DNA of 64,000 nucleotides from Archegozetes longisetosus. Taxonomy: Eukaryota; Arthropoda; Arachnida; Sarcoptiformes; Trhypochthoniidae. Made by a program: the position numbers and the translations under genes. Shown here piece after piece: positions 35,571-48,321 of the stretch. The DNA is taken from NCBI GenBank assembly GCA_018873245.2, contig JAEMBT020000001.1, forward strand, positions 2,666,001 through 2,730,000, written 5' to 3'. Every line of letters starts with the position of its first letter. Position 1 is the first letter of the stretch. The notes beneath the pieces are model-generated. The model did no database searches. It was given only the letters and a program-made list of their open reading frames with translations, and was not told where the DNA came from.

Positions 35571-36532
35571 AACTATGACATTTAAAACTACTATATATTA
35601 GTCTGACTATAGATTGAGTCCTGATTTAACTCAGGGATTCTTATAAACTCTCAACATTGACACTCGACATTGGCTGGTTTATCCCTAAAAGATCTTCTAT
35701 TGAATGTTTCACATGACTAGTAATAAATAGGTTTATTCGTATGAGAAAATGGCTGATCAGGAATAAAAGTTGGTCTTTCATCATATTACTTCTCATATTT
35801 CTCTTCTATAAGTGATCATATTTCTTTTCTGCAATGTAATTCTATATAGATTCAGTTAAATTCTTTACTTATATTCTTTATATTCTTTACTTTGCTTACA
35901 TTCCTTACTCATATTCTTTGCTTATTTTCTTTACATTTATAAACTACTTCTTTTTATATAAATCAACTTTTAAACCTTTAGGCTATATTTTAACACTTCT
36001 ACCATTACTATCTTGAATTTAAGTAAAATGCAACTAATTTAAAGTGGCATTCATGTGAAAATAACACTTTTGGCAGATAACTTATTGCCTAATACTTAAT
36101 GTATTGGCTTGACTAGCCTTCACTTTCAACAAATGATTAAACGCTACTTTTAAAATATATATATATATATATAACTCTCTTACCACCAAAATAACTTACT
36201 CCAAAATATACTCTTTTACTTACTATCTCAACATATTTTTGATTAACTCTTCTTTCTATACAAAATTATACTTTCAATTGCCAGTATAGGTATTTGCCAT
36301 TAGACCAAATGCAACTCATTAAGCATCGTATTTATTACTTGCCAACCATTAGTCCAATTGCTTTAAAATACTTAATGGTCGCTCGATAGTCATAAGAAAA
36401 ACTACCCTTCTTATGTGAACTTGCTTATTACTTTTATTATTATCACCAATCTCTTACTAAATTTGATCTTTACTTTTTCTTTCGTTATCATATTCATTGT
36501 TTTATAACTTTTTTAATTTCTTGTATATTGCT

Positions 36533-36572
36533 TTCTGGTTGCTATCAATGACTATTAAGTTTTTAACTGTAC
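36533..36572. mobile_element. Solo right end of the inverted-repeat family, copy D
   Basis: CTTTCTGGTTGCTATCAATG followed by ACTATTAAGTTTTTAACTGT matches the right ends of copies A and B, but no matching left end is found within 250 bases. Confidence 0.45.
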
Positions 36573-37453
36573 ATCTAATCGGCTTTCGAAATGAAGATAA
36601 GCTAAATGAGGAAATGGCTTCTTGAAAAACAATATCAACTGAGCTTTCAACGCAACTGGATTAATCATCTTTAGTGTTTACCTTTCAAATCTATTACTTC
36701 TTATCGATCAAATACCTGTTTACGTTTTAATGCGAAATAACGCTATTCATCATATTTCTTTACTTATATCTTTCAAATTTTTCATTTTTTTACATTCCTT
36801 TTGTTCACCTTATACTTTAAGTATTTTTTTATTATGTAGTAATCTAACTAAACAGATGATTGAGTCAGAAAAATAAATATGTATTAAGTTACCATGTCAT
36901 CTATACTATACTTTACATTACATGTGGTCTGCAGTAGTAGAGTAGTAGAGTGCTATTTCAATAGAGTGCTATTTCAATTTTGATTTAAGTAAACAATACT
37001 TAATACTTAATACTATTATTGTTATTATTGTTATTATTATTTTCGTTATTCTTATTTTTGTTTTATCCATGCTGTTTTCTATTTGTTTTACTTATTAGAT
37101 CTACTTGTACTTTAGAGACATTTACGTCATTATTAACTGTATTTTTCAATTGAGTATGCTTTTTAGTATTATGTTTGATATATCTCGCACTACTACTACT
37201 ATTATCACTACTTTACTTCACATCAACTTGTTTTCAAACGCTTTTATCGACATTTGTTTGAGTAGCCCTTTTTTCGCTAATCGTTTTTATGCGCTTTTAA
37301 CTTTATGCTCTCATATCAATTTTAATAAATCTTTTTTTATAATAATAATGCATTTAATGTTTTATATATTTTATATCTGAGGAAAAAAGTAATTTCGCAA
37401 AAGTTATATTTATTTTATAAGAGAGGAAACTTAGTTGGAAAGAACGATTATGT

Positions 37454-38119
37454 GCCATTTCGTCGAATTGCACTTTGCTCAATTGCCATTTCACCGAATT
37501 TACATACAGGTGTACCTATCTATAGATTTTTTTCGTATAGAGAAATATAAGTTGTGTATTTGATGAAATAAAATTGATTGTACAACAACAATAACTTAAT
37601 TTGCGAGAAAAGGGCCATTCAATATTTTCATTGCATTCAAAAATCTTAAATTTACATGGTTTTTAAGTCTATACAGAAATAAAGCATCTTAAAAATAATA
37701 TAAACAATACAAATGTCCTCATTTAGGCTCAAATTTTGTGATATTTTCTTCAAATATTCAATTCTGTCCGCACTTGGCCTCATTCCTGACTACGGCGCTG
37801 CTCTGAAGAGCAAAATATGTGCTGCAACTTATTAACAGTGACTGAGAATAATGCTAAAACTCACTCAAATTCGTATTAATTGAATCAGTCTATTGCAAAA
37901 ACTTCGTTATAGAACAATAGATCTAACTATTTAATTTGATTTAAATATTTTTTTTTTGCTAAGTTATTCGCATAAAATAGTTATCCCAATTACGTTTGCT
38001 AATAGGGAAGAAAAGCCTTTATAGGTAAGTACACTTGTATGTAAATTCGGCGAAGTGCAACTCGACAAAACAGGAATTGGGCGAAATGCAGTTGGGCGAA
38101 AAGAGATTCGAGGAAATGG
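37454..38119. mobile_element. Non-autonomous element with long repeat-containing inverted ends
   Basis: The left end contains CCATTTCGTCGAATTGCACT and CATTTCACCGAATTTACATA ending CAGGTGTACCTATC. The right end, in inverted orientation, contains GATAGGT-like then GTACACTTGTATGTAAATTC and several GGCGAAATGCAGTTGGGCGA units. The ends themselves consist of a short internal repeat (GGCGAAATGCA type). The middle of about 500 bases has no open frame of note. The length and ends suggest a non-autonomous DNA transposon of about 665 bases. Confidence 0.6.
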
Positions 38120-39242
38120 TAAATTACCGAAAAGAAGACATATACATATATATTTGATTTGGTAAATAAACTCGTAAAAGATAGCAAGTTAGCTGAGTCC
38201 TCCAGACAGTTATCAAAGTAGCTATTACGCAACACTGATTTGATTTGTCAGTATAAGTTATAAAACTTAATACTATTCTATGACGAAAACTGTAGTATGA
38301 CCAAATGCGTAATTAGGTAATTGTATAATGCTTAACGTAACTGCTATACTATTATATGAGTATAACTGAATAAATAAAAGTACGGCATAGTTTAATTTGT
38401 GCAAATAGATCTAAAATAGTTAAAATGATTTTTTGTTTTGTCCTTCAAATAATATTATACTAAATGTAAAGCTTACATAGTTTCATATGCAGTACTTTAT
38501 GAAACTATTAGTACAGAAACTACTTAAATAAGCAGTACTTTATGAATTACATTTGACAAATACTATAAATCATAGTAGCTACTATCTAAGCAGCTTATCA
38601 CTACATTCAATCAATTAATAAGTCAAGTAATAGTTCAAATCAAATGAAAAATTGCATTAATAGTTTAATTATTGAACTTGAGTAACTTTATTTATGAGTC
38701 TAACTTGAATGTTGTCTGACTTCAGTGTCGTCTAACTTGAATGTCGTCTAACTTGACTCATATCTAATTTAACTGACATCTAATTTGACTCATATCTAAC
38801 TTGATATTGTACGTAATTTGCGTTAGAATGACTTGATCGTAACCCCAATTGTCGACTACAAAGAGTACTCTTAACATTATTCCTAACAGTTAAATTGGGC
38901 AAAGGCTCAATTATTTAAAGCTGAATGTTGGACCTAAACCTAACTTCTAAATAATGAACTTTAAGCTTAACGTACGTTGTACTGCGCCTGGAGTTTGAGC
39001 TCAAACAACTATTATTAGACTTTATCGTACGTTTCAATTGTCTCTAAAAGAATCGTAGGCCAAAAATGTAGAGAATGGGTTCAAAGTTACATGTGTTTAT
39101 TTCAATTTTTCTGAATAATCGTCTCCAGATCCTAGCTTAAGGTTAATACCTTCATTCTAGACGATAATCTCAAAATCCACCTAATATGACTAGCTCTTCT
39201 CTGCGATTTGCTGATTAACCAATAGAATTTGTTCACGCATTA

Positions 39243-39330
39243 GGTGAGAATCGAGCTAAGAATCAGGTTGAGAATCGAGCTAAGAATGAGGTCGAGAATC
39301 GAGCTAAGAATCAGGTTGAGAATCTAGTAG
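39243..39330 (+). repeat. Twenty-four-base minisatellite, about four copies
   Basis: The unit GAGAATCGAGCTAAGAATCA plus GGTT is repeated with few substitutions. Confidence 0.85.
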
Positions 39331-40635
39331 AGCTTCTAAGAATTGAACTTGAGACTCCAAGTTAATCCCAACTTATTAAATATTCAGACATAATCATTTA
39401 GACTTAAATGATCACACGAACGATGTTCAATGCGAACAAAATGAAAATTTGATACCACTGTCTCTATGGCTTGTCAACTTGTTTACTTTCAATTCTATTT
39501 GATTGGACTCTACTAATTAAAATGTTTAATGAAAAAACTTATTTGAAGACCGTTTCATTTCAACGATAATTAGTTGGAGACAATCAAACTTAAGTAATAA
39601 GGATTAAAGCCTAACTAAATTAAGTTTCTACCATTTGGATTAGGTGCAATTTTTCAATTTTTTCACTTTATATATTAGACGTTAGTTTTAATCTTTAAAT
39701 TAAAAGTTTGTTTTAAACATTCTGAAAAAGCTAATTTATCTTCTTACAAGTGTTTGTTATCTGATAATGGAGAATATTCCTCAACGTTTTCAATACCTTA
39801 TCATTCTATTGAGTTATGAAATAATCCTTGAATTAATTCGAGCCTCCTAAAAATCAATATTTAATTTTGAATTTTATTTTCTATAGGAGCTTATCAAAAG
39901 AAAACTAAATATATATTATAAACGATTTGTTCCCAATTGAGACCCAATTTTAGTTTTGGGAGTAGTTTGCTATGTTTTCTTTAATATTTATGTCATAACT
40001 GAATGGTTACTTAATTAACCACTGCTTCACGTGTACATATAGTGTACATGTAGTGTATAGGAAACACTTAACTGATTAATATCTTTAATATCTTAAATAT
40101 ATTGAATTTTCTTCTACAACTTTATTGCTTTCCAAAAGGAACCGATAAAACAGTTTGGCTTAAGTGCAAAACTAACAAAAATATATTACTTATATATATC
40201 TATATATGTGAAGACTCACTAACCACTTATAACTTATTAACTCTTACAAATTTCAAATCCTCTTTACTCTAACTTTTCATTTATTGCTGATATGGATACA
40301 CTTTGTTTTCTTTTTTCTTATCTTTAGTACCACTTCAATACAAACCGGAAGTTTGTCTCAGCTAAATGTCTAAGTATCTTAACAGTTCGTTTTAATGTTT
40401 AGTGATTAACTTTTCTGTTATTATTGAGTTTTATTATTGAGTCTATGGACATATATGTAATTATTTGCGAAACTTAAATTTGCATTTGGCAGTTCGTAGT
40501 CTCTTGTAATTAACACTTGGTCTAATCAAACACCTTTTCATATATTTTCTTTATTAATTAAATTTGTCGATTTTCAATAGAAAACTTTGATTTATCATTA
40601 TTGTGTTGATGCGCTATTTCGCTCTGCTGCTCATT

Positions 40636-40682
40636 TGTTGGATAGTTTTTTGTTGGATAGTTTTTTGTTGGATAGTTTTTGG
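40636..40682 (+). repeat. Sixteen- to seventeen-base minisatellite, three copies
   Basis: TGTTGGATAGTTTTT repeated three times almost perfectly. Confidence 0.9.
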
Positions 40683-42586
40683 CTGCTAATCGATGTTAGT
40701 AATATAACATTATTATAGATGAGGGTTTCACACATGTGGGTCTATCAATATAGTTTTCCAATATAGTTTTTTATGTCTCTAAACACACTGAAAATATTAA
40801 CTAATTTAAATCTTACATCTATTCTAACGTTATTTTCAATTTGATTTCTCTTATGTTATCGTTATCTAAGTATTTGTTGATTATGTCGCTATTGTACTTA
40901 AGTACTAATTTAAGTACTTCCTTAATGCTAGAAATCTAAACAAATAATATTAATATTAATCTATTGTTGTCGTCAATATTAGAATGTATGTTCTTTTCTT
41001 TTAAATCAATTTTAGGAATTATTCTTTTTATATATCAATTGTTTATATGTTTGTTTGGCATTTTTCCACTATTTTCGCACAAATTTGATGATTACATAAG
41101 ATCCTGTTAATAATACAAGTCTATTTTAAGGTGTAGTATATTCATGTACATAAGTTTTAAATAGAACTGAATATTCCCAGTCGATTCTCACTTCTAATTC
41201 CAAATAACATAATTTCAATCGTTCTCAACCTAACATATATATTTCAAATTACCTACTACACTTTTCAATTATTCTGCTTTTTGTTGTAGGTGTAGTTCAT
41301 ATCATTAGATGCTTGACGTGTATAAAGTAATAATTGAGTGTAATATCAATTTAATAATACCATGAATTGAGCATAACGTGAATTTAATGTAACGTGAATT
41401 AAACGTAAATATAAATTGATTATAGCATCAATATGTTATAAATATGACTAAAGCAGTATAACATAACAATTAAAAAAGGAACATATTGCGCAAAGTGATC
41501 ATTTATAAATGATAAGAAATAAAGGATTTGAGCAAAATGTTACCATCATAAATATATGCATAAATCTTATCTATTACTCTATAATAGATTAAATGTGAAT
41601 GGCTTTTCACATTGAAACACATCCCGTTAAATACCATCAACTTCTACATACTTATATTTTGTCAATTACAAAATTAAATAACCTTGTTAATATGGACTCT
41701 TGGCAACCTCTCTATTTGTTTCGTGATCCTTTCAACTTTTGTATTTTTGTTTTCATTTAGAGTATAGTTACAATTAAACAATTTTTCCTATTGCTCTATC
41801 AATCATGTACTGATTAGCAAGTCTAGTAGAGATAAAAATAATTCGTTCTAGAGAGAATTCATGCCACAAAAATGCTAACTTTCTAAACCTTTCCAACTTT
41901 CTAAACTTTCTACCACTCTCTTAAGTTGTCTAACTTTTCAAACATTTATCATTCGAAGGTTAGATCAACCCATTTCTGCATTGGGTTAAGATTCCATCTA
42001 ACATTTTGCCTGCAATTCTCAATTAATTAAACTTATTTTGATAATTTATTCAATATTATTGCTATGCTAGTATAAAATGCTTTAAAATCGTTTAAATGAG
42101 TTGTTTTTGTTGTTTGAGAATAAATCTATTCTATGGAACACGAATATAAGCTCTTGAATATATTGAATTTCATATCATTATTATTAACAATATCAGCAAA
42201 ATAAGCTCACAATACGATAAAAAAATTATTGCAACTTAAGCATTAAATATTTCTAACTAATACTTTTAACTTCGATAACAACTCTTACACTTCATCAGCA
42301 ATAACTGACTTTAAACTCTTTCAAATATTAAACCTATTTACAATACCAACTCTTTTCACTGTTAGGCTCTCGTGTCAACAAATCAATAGTATTTATCACT
42401 GAATTTTAAATAGTCATAAACCTTGGTTTAAATATAGCTAACTTTTAACTCAACTAGCTTTCAACCAACAGATGCCATTATATAATGAAAGAAATATATA
42501 TTTATAATAATGAGGTAAAACTTATTATAGTTGCAAAAAGAAAGACTTATTCTTTAGAACTATTTTACAATTACATTGTCTATCTG

Positions 42587-43739
42587 TTAAATTACATGAG
42601 TTGTCTCTGTTTGGCATGCAGTCGTCGAAAATGTGGAGTTCTTACGCATTAGTGCTGGCGATGATGGCGTGTTGTTTGCTCCTGGGCTGTTCAACACCTC
42701 GTTTAGTGTGTTCACCAGGAAAATGTGACCACCTGAGCTCGAGTCCTTGTGCTCTCTTCTCAATGCCTTGATTGCTGTCAAAGCCACCGCAGCCTTAAAA
42801 CCAAACTTAGTATTAGTTGCTTTGATATTTTATTTTGATGTTTGTAACTGATTATAAAGCGCTGCACTTCTTATCGACTAGTCGCCAAATTTTTGTTAAT
42901 AATACGGCAGATTAGATAAGCTGTGGTGTAAATACTGTACCTGATCACTCCATCGTTGGCCGTATTTCCATTCCGTCAGATAGTGTTCACAGTTACAGGT
43001 CAATAAATTATATTCAACAATAGATCCGACCTTATAATCAAAGAGACGTTGTTTGATAAGAATTTATTGGTATTATGATTAGAGTTGAGAACATTATAAA
43101 AGTCATTAATAAAGTCTAATAATAAGCCTAATAATAAATTCAATAATAAATTTAATAATAAACCCAATGGTAAACCTAATAATAAGTCCAATAATAAACC
43201 CAATAATAGACCTAATAATAGATCCAATAATAAGTTCAATAAATCCAACAATAGCTCTGTTTATTGTCAGAAATTATCATAAGTTAATAAATCAATACTA
43301 AACATACTCTCGAAAGGGCTTCATCAACAACAAGCTTAGGATCACGGGGTAGAAGAGATCGTTCTTTAGCAGGAACAAGTTTATTATTAACTCGACAATA
43401 GTTATCTCCAACAACATGAGTGAGTAGAGCTTTCTTGATCACAGCTTCTTGAGTGTCTGGCAAGTCCTGGTCATCTTCTCCTACCACATGAACCACATAA
43501 CTTTCGCCCACATATATTGCCCAATGGGTGTACAGAAGTCGATCGATTTCGATTATATCACCCAATTCTGGATTCACTTCTTGTGCTGGTCGAAAAACAC
43601 TCAGTTCTAGTCTTAAATTATTATTATAATTACTGTTATTAACACTATTATTATTATTGTCAGACATCCCGATATAATTACTATAATCCAGTTCTTGTTT
43701 ACTTCTTCGTTCTGTTTGTTTATGTGAACTGTTTGTCAC
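42587..43739 (-). CDS. LRAT-domain acyltransferase/phospholipase (PLAAT/HRASLS-like), 242 aa
   Basis: Members of this NlpC/P60-related family are thiol acyltransferases or phospholipases A1/A2 that act on membrane phospholipids. Exons on the minus strand: 43739-43308, 43030-42941 and 42793-42587, all phase 0. The LRAT domain spans about residues 45-175. GDIIEIDRLLYTHWAIYVG supplies the first catalytic His (H72), VVHVVGED the second (H84), and TCNCEHYLTEWKYG the nucleophile Cys (C158) in the NCEH motif, so the active site looks complete. The first 44 residues are hydrophilic and Asn-rich; M25 is an alternative start. After the domain only a short AAVALTAIKAL segment stands where vertebrate PLAAT proteins have a membrane anchor, followed by a polar tail, so membrane attachment is unclear. 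It is divergent from SRRT. The family is certain; the exact orthologue is not. Confidence 0.88.
43108..43250 (-). repeat. Fifteen-base repeat in intron 1 of the LRAT-like gene
   Basis: About nine copies of CCTAATAATAAACCC-like units (15 bases, some 12 or 18). On the minus strand they make a spurious Leu-rich frame (LLLDLLLG units). Confidence 0.85.
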
Positions 43740-44668
43740 TGAATACTAGTACTAAAGATAATAAACTGGTTTTAAGTGTTTATTCAATGCATTCAACGAT
43801 AGGGTTTTAGCAGACATTCAGGCGATTAGGTCTAACTTATATGAGATTTCTGTAAGACACACCTCATTTTGGGGGACTAACGGGGGACTTGTGGGGAACG
43901 AATGGACTACTCATCCCGCACTCATCGGGCTATCAATCCCACGTCTCTCCTATCCACTCTTATGCACAACTAGTTCACTCTCTAATCAATTATTCTATTA
44001 CTCCTATAAAATATATGGAAAACTTTTTGCTTTTTCACACAAATTACGTTCTATTTAATTGATTTGTCCGTTCTTGTTATTGTAATAAATTATAGATTTT
44101 TAAAGATTTACACTTCTAATTAATACATAATTTGCATTTAGGCATTAGTTTGAATTGAGATAAATGGTTATTAAGAGCTGAAAGTTATAGAAAAAGTAAT
44201 CAACGAATAATGAGTTAGTTTGGGACGTACTAATTTTGAGCACTAAACGAAGGTAACGCCTAATACTGGGTCCCAATATTGACCTTTTTGTCTATTAATA
44301 TCTGTATTGAGTCGGCTTTTAATATATTCCTATTTAAGTTAATTATATTTGTATCAATATTACCAAAACAGCATTCATTCAAAAAAATCACTTCACTCTT
44401 AACTGATTGACTGATAATAAACATAAATTGATTGTAAGTATTAATTGTAAACAAATTCAATGCAATCCCTGTCATCACATTCTTCTCATGAGTGACGCCA
44501 TTATTAATAATTGTTTTCTTATTTTAAAATACTTCAAATATTTTAGACCAAAACAAATTCTTGATATGTCAATTAGATTTGGTTTTAATTTAATTATTAC
44601 AAGTTTTGCTTTGTATTAAAGTAATTGATATTAATGTTGCGAATAGATATCTTTTCTTGATTTCAACA
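43740..44668. promoter_or_regulatory. Divergent promoter region of the LRAT-like gene and SRRT
   Basis: A 929-base spacer between head-to-head genes, with no coding stretch supported. A more GC-rich patch lies at about 43865-43960 (GGGGGACTAACGGGGGACTT); nothing further is recognised. Confidence 0.45.
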
Positions 44669-47600
44669 ATGGGCGACAGTGAAGACGAGTACGACCGAAG
44701 ACGTGGAAGAGATAAGTTTAGACGTGAACGAAATGATTACAACGAGAGAAACTCAGGAAATAGAAGAGACGACTGGCAGGAGAGGTATTAGTCATGTTGA
44801 AATTTATGGATAATTTCAATTTAATTTAGTTATTCATTTTTAGTCGTGAAGGTAGTGGTGGTGGACAATGGAATAGTCAGAATAGAGATCGTATTCCCCA
44901 GCGAAGAGACTATAGAGATAATTACTCGAATATTGGCGGCGGCGGTGGTGCCGGCGGTGGGGGCGGCGGTCAACGCAGGGATCGATACAGTCCTGCCGAT
45001 AGAAGCGATTTGAGTCCACCGATGAAACGGGTCAGAGGAGGACGTGATTGGGAGGACAGAAGCCCTTATCCTAACTATGAGATGGGTGGATATGGTATGG
45101 GTCACAACCATAATAACTGGAATCAATCTGACAATGGACCCAATCAGTCACAACAGAATCAGCACAGGTTTGAACGTTTGTTTCAATTGTCTTTCGATTA
45201 TTCATTGAAATAACTATTGAAGAGACAGTGATATCGGGCTAACACAACCACCAATGATGACATTTAAACAATATTTGGCGACACAAGACGATGGCATTGA
45301 TGACCAGATTGCTGTTAAAAAGTATAACGAATATAAGTTGGAGTTCAAGAAGAAGCAAATCCTTGACTTTTTTACAGCTCATAAAGACGAGGAATGGTAA
45401 GGATTGGATTGATTTCTCTTATAACTTCATATAATCTTTTATAAAAATTTTCTTCCAAAGGATAATATTTGCAGTAATTAACAATTTTTTTAAAAAAAAC
45501 TTATTGATTCGCAAATACAGCGATTCCTGTATTGAACTGATCGAAGGATTACTTTGAGAATTATTGTGAAATTTCTCAAAAGATTTGACAATTTGTTGAT
45601 AATTTCTATAAATTGGTGATTGTTTACCACATTTTATAAGTTTGAAAATCTTTAAAGTGTTTTGAAATATTCAAATTTTGCTATAAATTAAGCGAAAGAT
45701 ATCTTAAATTGAATTATAATAATATCAGCGAAAAATTGAATTGAATTGAATTGAATACATAAAATGAATGCTACGAGTTATGTATGAAAATGTAGTTTAT
45801 TTACAGTATTTCTTTTGAATCTGTTTTTAAATTAGTGTTATTTCTAACAAAAAGTATTCGCCTTTAAATGCTGTTGAGGTGAGAAAAACACGAATGGGTT
45901 TATAATTTTACAAATACTAAACGTTTTATTAAATCTTATTTTAAAACAGTATTACTACATGTTCTTCGAACCAATCGTTTCATAAACAGATGGTCTATTT
46001 TCGTATCTTTTCACTAATTTCTAACTTTTGTCTTCCCCTCTCTATCATTACTTTAAAATAGGTTTCGTTCCAAATATCATCCAGAAGAGTATGAGAAACG
46101 TAAAGAAGAACAGATTAATTCTCTGAAGAATCGATTGAGAGTTTTTATGGAATTGTTTAACAATAGTTGGGTCGATTCTGTTAGCATTGATGTGGAAAAA
46201 GCAAATCAAATAATTCGTTTGCTTGATGCTGCTGTCATCAAACTTGAAGGTGGAACTGATTTCGATCTCAAAGCTCTCGATGAGAACTTTGAAGAAGAAA
46301 AAGCTAAAGAACCTGATTTGTCGTTGTTTTCGGTTGATGTGGAGAAACCGCGAACTACTGAAGCGCGAAGAGCTTCAGAAACGGATAAGATTGAGGCAGA
46401 AAATGGCGAAGAATCGTTAGACAGTGGTTTGACTAAAGATAATGAAGAAAATGGTGAGAATGAAGCTAATGTTAAAGAAGAAGTTCGGGAGAAAGAGATT
46501 ATTGAAAAGGATAATGAAGTTGAGGAAAGTAACAAACCGGATAACGTTAATATTGACTCTATGGAAGAAGGAGAAGCCTCTATGGACGCAAACAGTGAAG
46601 TAGATAAAACCAATGCTGAAGAAGAACTACCAGAAACTGATCAAAGCACTAAAGTTGAAGATAAAGAGCCACTGAATAAGTCAAATAAGAGTAATACTGA
46701 TAAGCCGCGAGCACTCCATAAAACGGCGTCTATTTTTTTGCGGAATCTCGCGCCCTCTATAACCAAACAAGAAATTGAAGAGGTATTCTAACCATTTCTA
46801 ATCATTTCCATTTTTCCTCTTGCTTAATAAACTTTCTTTCTGATTAGTTATGCAAAAATTATGAAGGATTCCTACGCGTTGCAATCGCTGACCCACAACC
46901 TGAGCGTCGATTCTATAGAAGAGGTTGGGCTACATACGAACGACATGTCAATATTAGAGAAATTTGTTGGTCTCTCAATAGCGTGAAAGTAAGTATAGAT
47001 TTAATAATTGTTGTATATGTACTATAATTGGATTGATTATCAACCCTAAGCTTCGCGATTGTGAATTGGGTGCTATTGTAAACCGGGACTTGAGTCGTCG
47101 TATTCGTTCAGTTAATGGAATCGCCTCACATAAGAACGTAGTTCGGGCTGATATAAGACATGCCGCCAAAATAGTCTTCAATTTAGATCAACAAAGAAAA
47201 CTATGGGTTGACGAATCCACTGAAGGCAAAGATCAGTCAGATTCCAAGCCTTTGTTTGGTTTTGCCTCAAAGAATCCATTACTTAAGAACATAACAGACT
47301 ATTTGATAGAAGAGGCCAGTGCTGAAGAAGAAGAACTGTTGGGAACAACTGAAATCGGGGAACTCGATGAAGGGGAAGACAATGAAAGTGGTGGTCCATC
47401 TGTTGATAGGGATGAAAGTCTGATCAAAGTATTGGATCGATTGTTGATTTATTTACGAATAGTCCATTCGATTGATTACTACAATCATTCGGATTATCCA
47501 AATGAGGACGAAATGCCTAATCGTATTGGAATAATGCACGCTAGAGGTATGGTCTCAACCTCTAGTCGCGTCACCCAACAAGAGATCAATGATTACATCA

Positions 47601-48321
47601 AGCATTTCGAGACTAAAATTCAGCCATTTTTACAACCGCTGACAGTGGTTACCGAAGAAGAAGCCAAGAAATTAGGTTTAAAAGATTCGGAAGAAGAAGC
47701 GGAGAATTTCATTAAGCAAAACACTCAGGAGTTGGCGAAAGACAAGTGGCTGTGTCCACTGTCTGGGAAGAAGTTTAAGGGACCAGATTTTGTGCGCAAA
47801 CATATTCTGAACAAACACATCGAAAGAGTAGAAGAAGCCAAAAAGAATGCCGAATATCTTAACAATTACATACTTGATCCAAAGCGACCACAGTTACCGG
47901 AACATCCGTCTAATCGACAACAAACAAATGCGCCGAATCGACCCGATGCCTCAAATATGGGATTGGCAGCTATGGGACCTGGTTATATGCCTCCCGGGCC
48001 CGGACCATATCCCGGTCCACCGCCTTATATGCAGGCAGGATACGGCCCAAGAGGTCCACCGATGGCTGGGTTCGGAGGACCAATGATGGGATACGGGCCG
48101 GGAAGATTCCAACCGATGGGAATGGGACCCATGCATGACTACGGTCGAGGACCTATGGCTCACGCAAAGCCCAGATTCACGCGGTAAGCATTCTTTTCTC
48201 TTATATTTCAATTCTATTCAGTAGTTTCTTATCCAACCCGTGTCTGAAAACAACTTGTAGAAGAGATCCACGAGATGTTGTTGGATACGATGACATTGAC
48301 AATGGTCTCGATATGGTTTAG
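44669..48321 (+). CDS. SRRT: Serrate/Ars2 RNA effector molecule, seven exons, 889 aa
   Basis: Ars2 couples the nuclear cap-binding complex to RNA processing, including microRNA maturation, histone mRNA 3' ends and RNA decay. Exons: 44669-44784, 44844-45167, 45223-45396, 46062-46782, 46848-46988, 47051-48183 and 48261-48321. The N-terminus is Arg/Asp-rich with a poly-Gly run. Next comes the conserved helical domain ([13 protein letters not shown], then [20 protein letters not shown]), a long acidic Glu/Lys/Asn linker (residues about 300-430), the RRM-like part ([32 protein letters not shown]), and the zinc finger core [20 protein letters not shown] with its distal HILNKH histidines. A Gly/Pro/Met-rich stretch precedes the C-terminus [10 protein letters not shown], corresponding to the cap-binding-complex contact peptide in human ARS2. 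Length is close to the human 876. Confidence 0.96.
45397..46061 (+). other. SRRT intron 3
   Basis: The longest intron of the gene (665 bases). AT-rich; contains only a short GAATTGAATTGAATTG run near 45740. No nested gene seen. Confidence 0.7.

Larger units (their letters stand above)
30385..37453. other. Gene desert, third part
   Basis: AT-rich with no supported gene. It holds two or three copies of the inverted-repeat family, a telomere-like array, a second GAATATTC cluster, a short ACAAAAGT-type repeat at about 32665-32765, and an (AT)n tract near 36155-36172. Confidence 0.55.
38120..42586. other. Gene desert, last part, to the LRAT-like gene 3' end
   Basis: No supported gene. Contains tandem repeats: a degenerate TCTAACTTGAATGTCG array (about 38695-38810), GAGAATCGAGCTAAGAATCA units (39243-39330) and TTGTTGGATAGTTTTT units (40636-40682). 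The part near 42586 should include the 3' UTR of the minus-strand LRAT-like gene. Confidence 0.55.

Noticed and set aside
37105..37380. 91-codon hydrophobic open frame, membrane-protein-like
   Set aside because: Composition follows the T-rich DNA (Phe/Ile/Tyr/Leu), with no family motif and no splice context.
43000..43251. Leu-rich 83-codon open frame resembling leucine-rich repeats
   Set aside because: It is the translation of the 15-base intron repeat and overlaps the real second exon of the LRAT-like gene in another frame.
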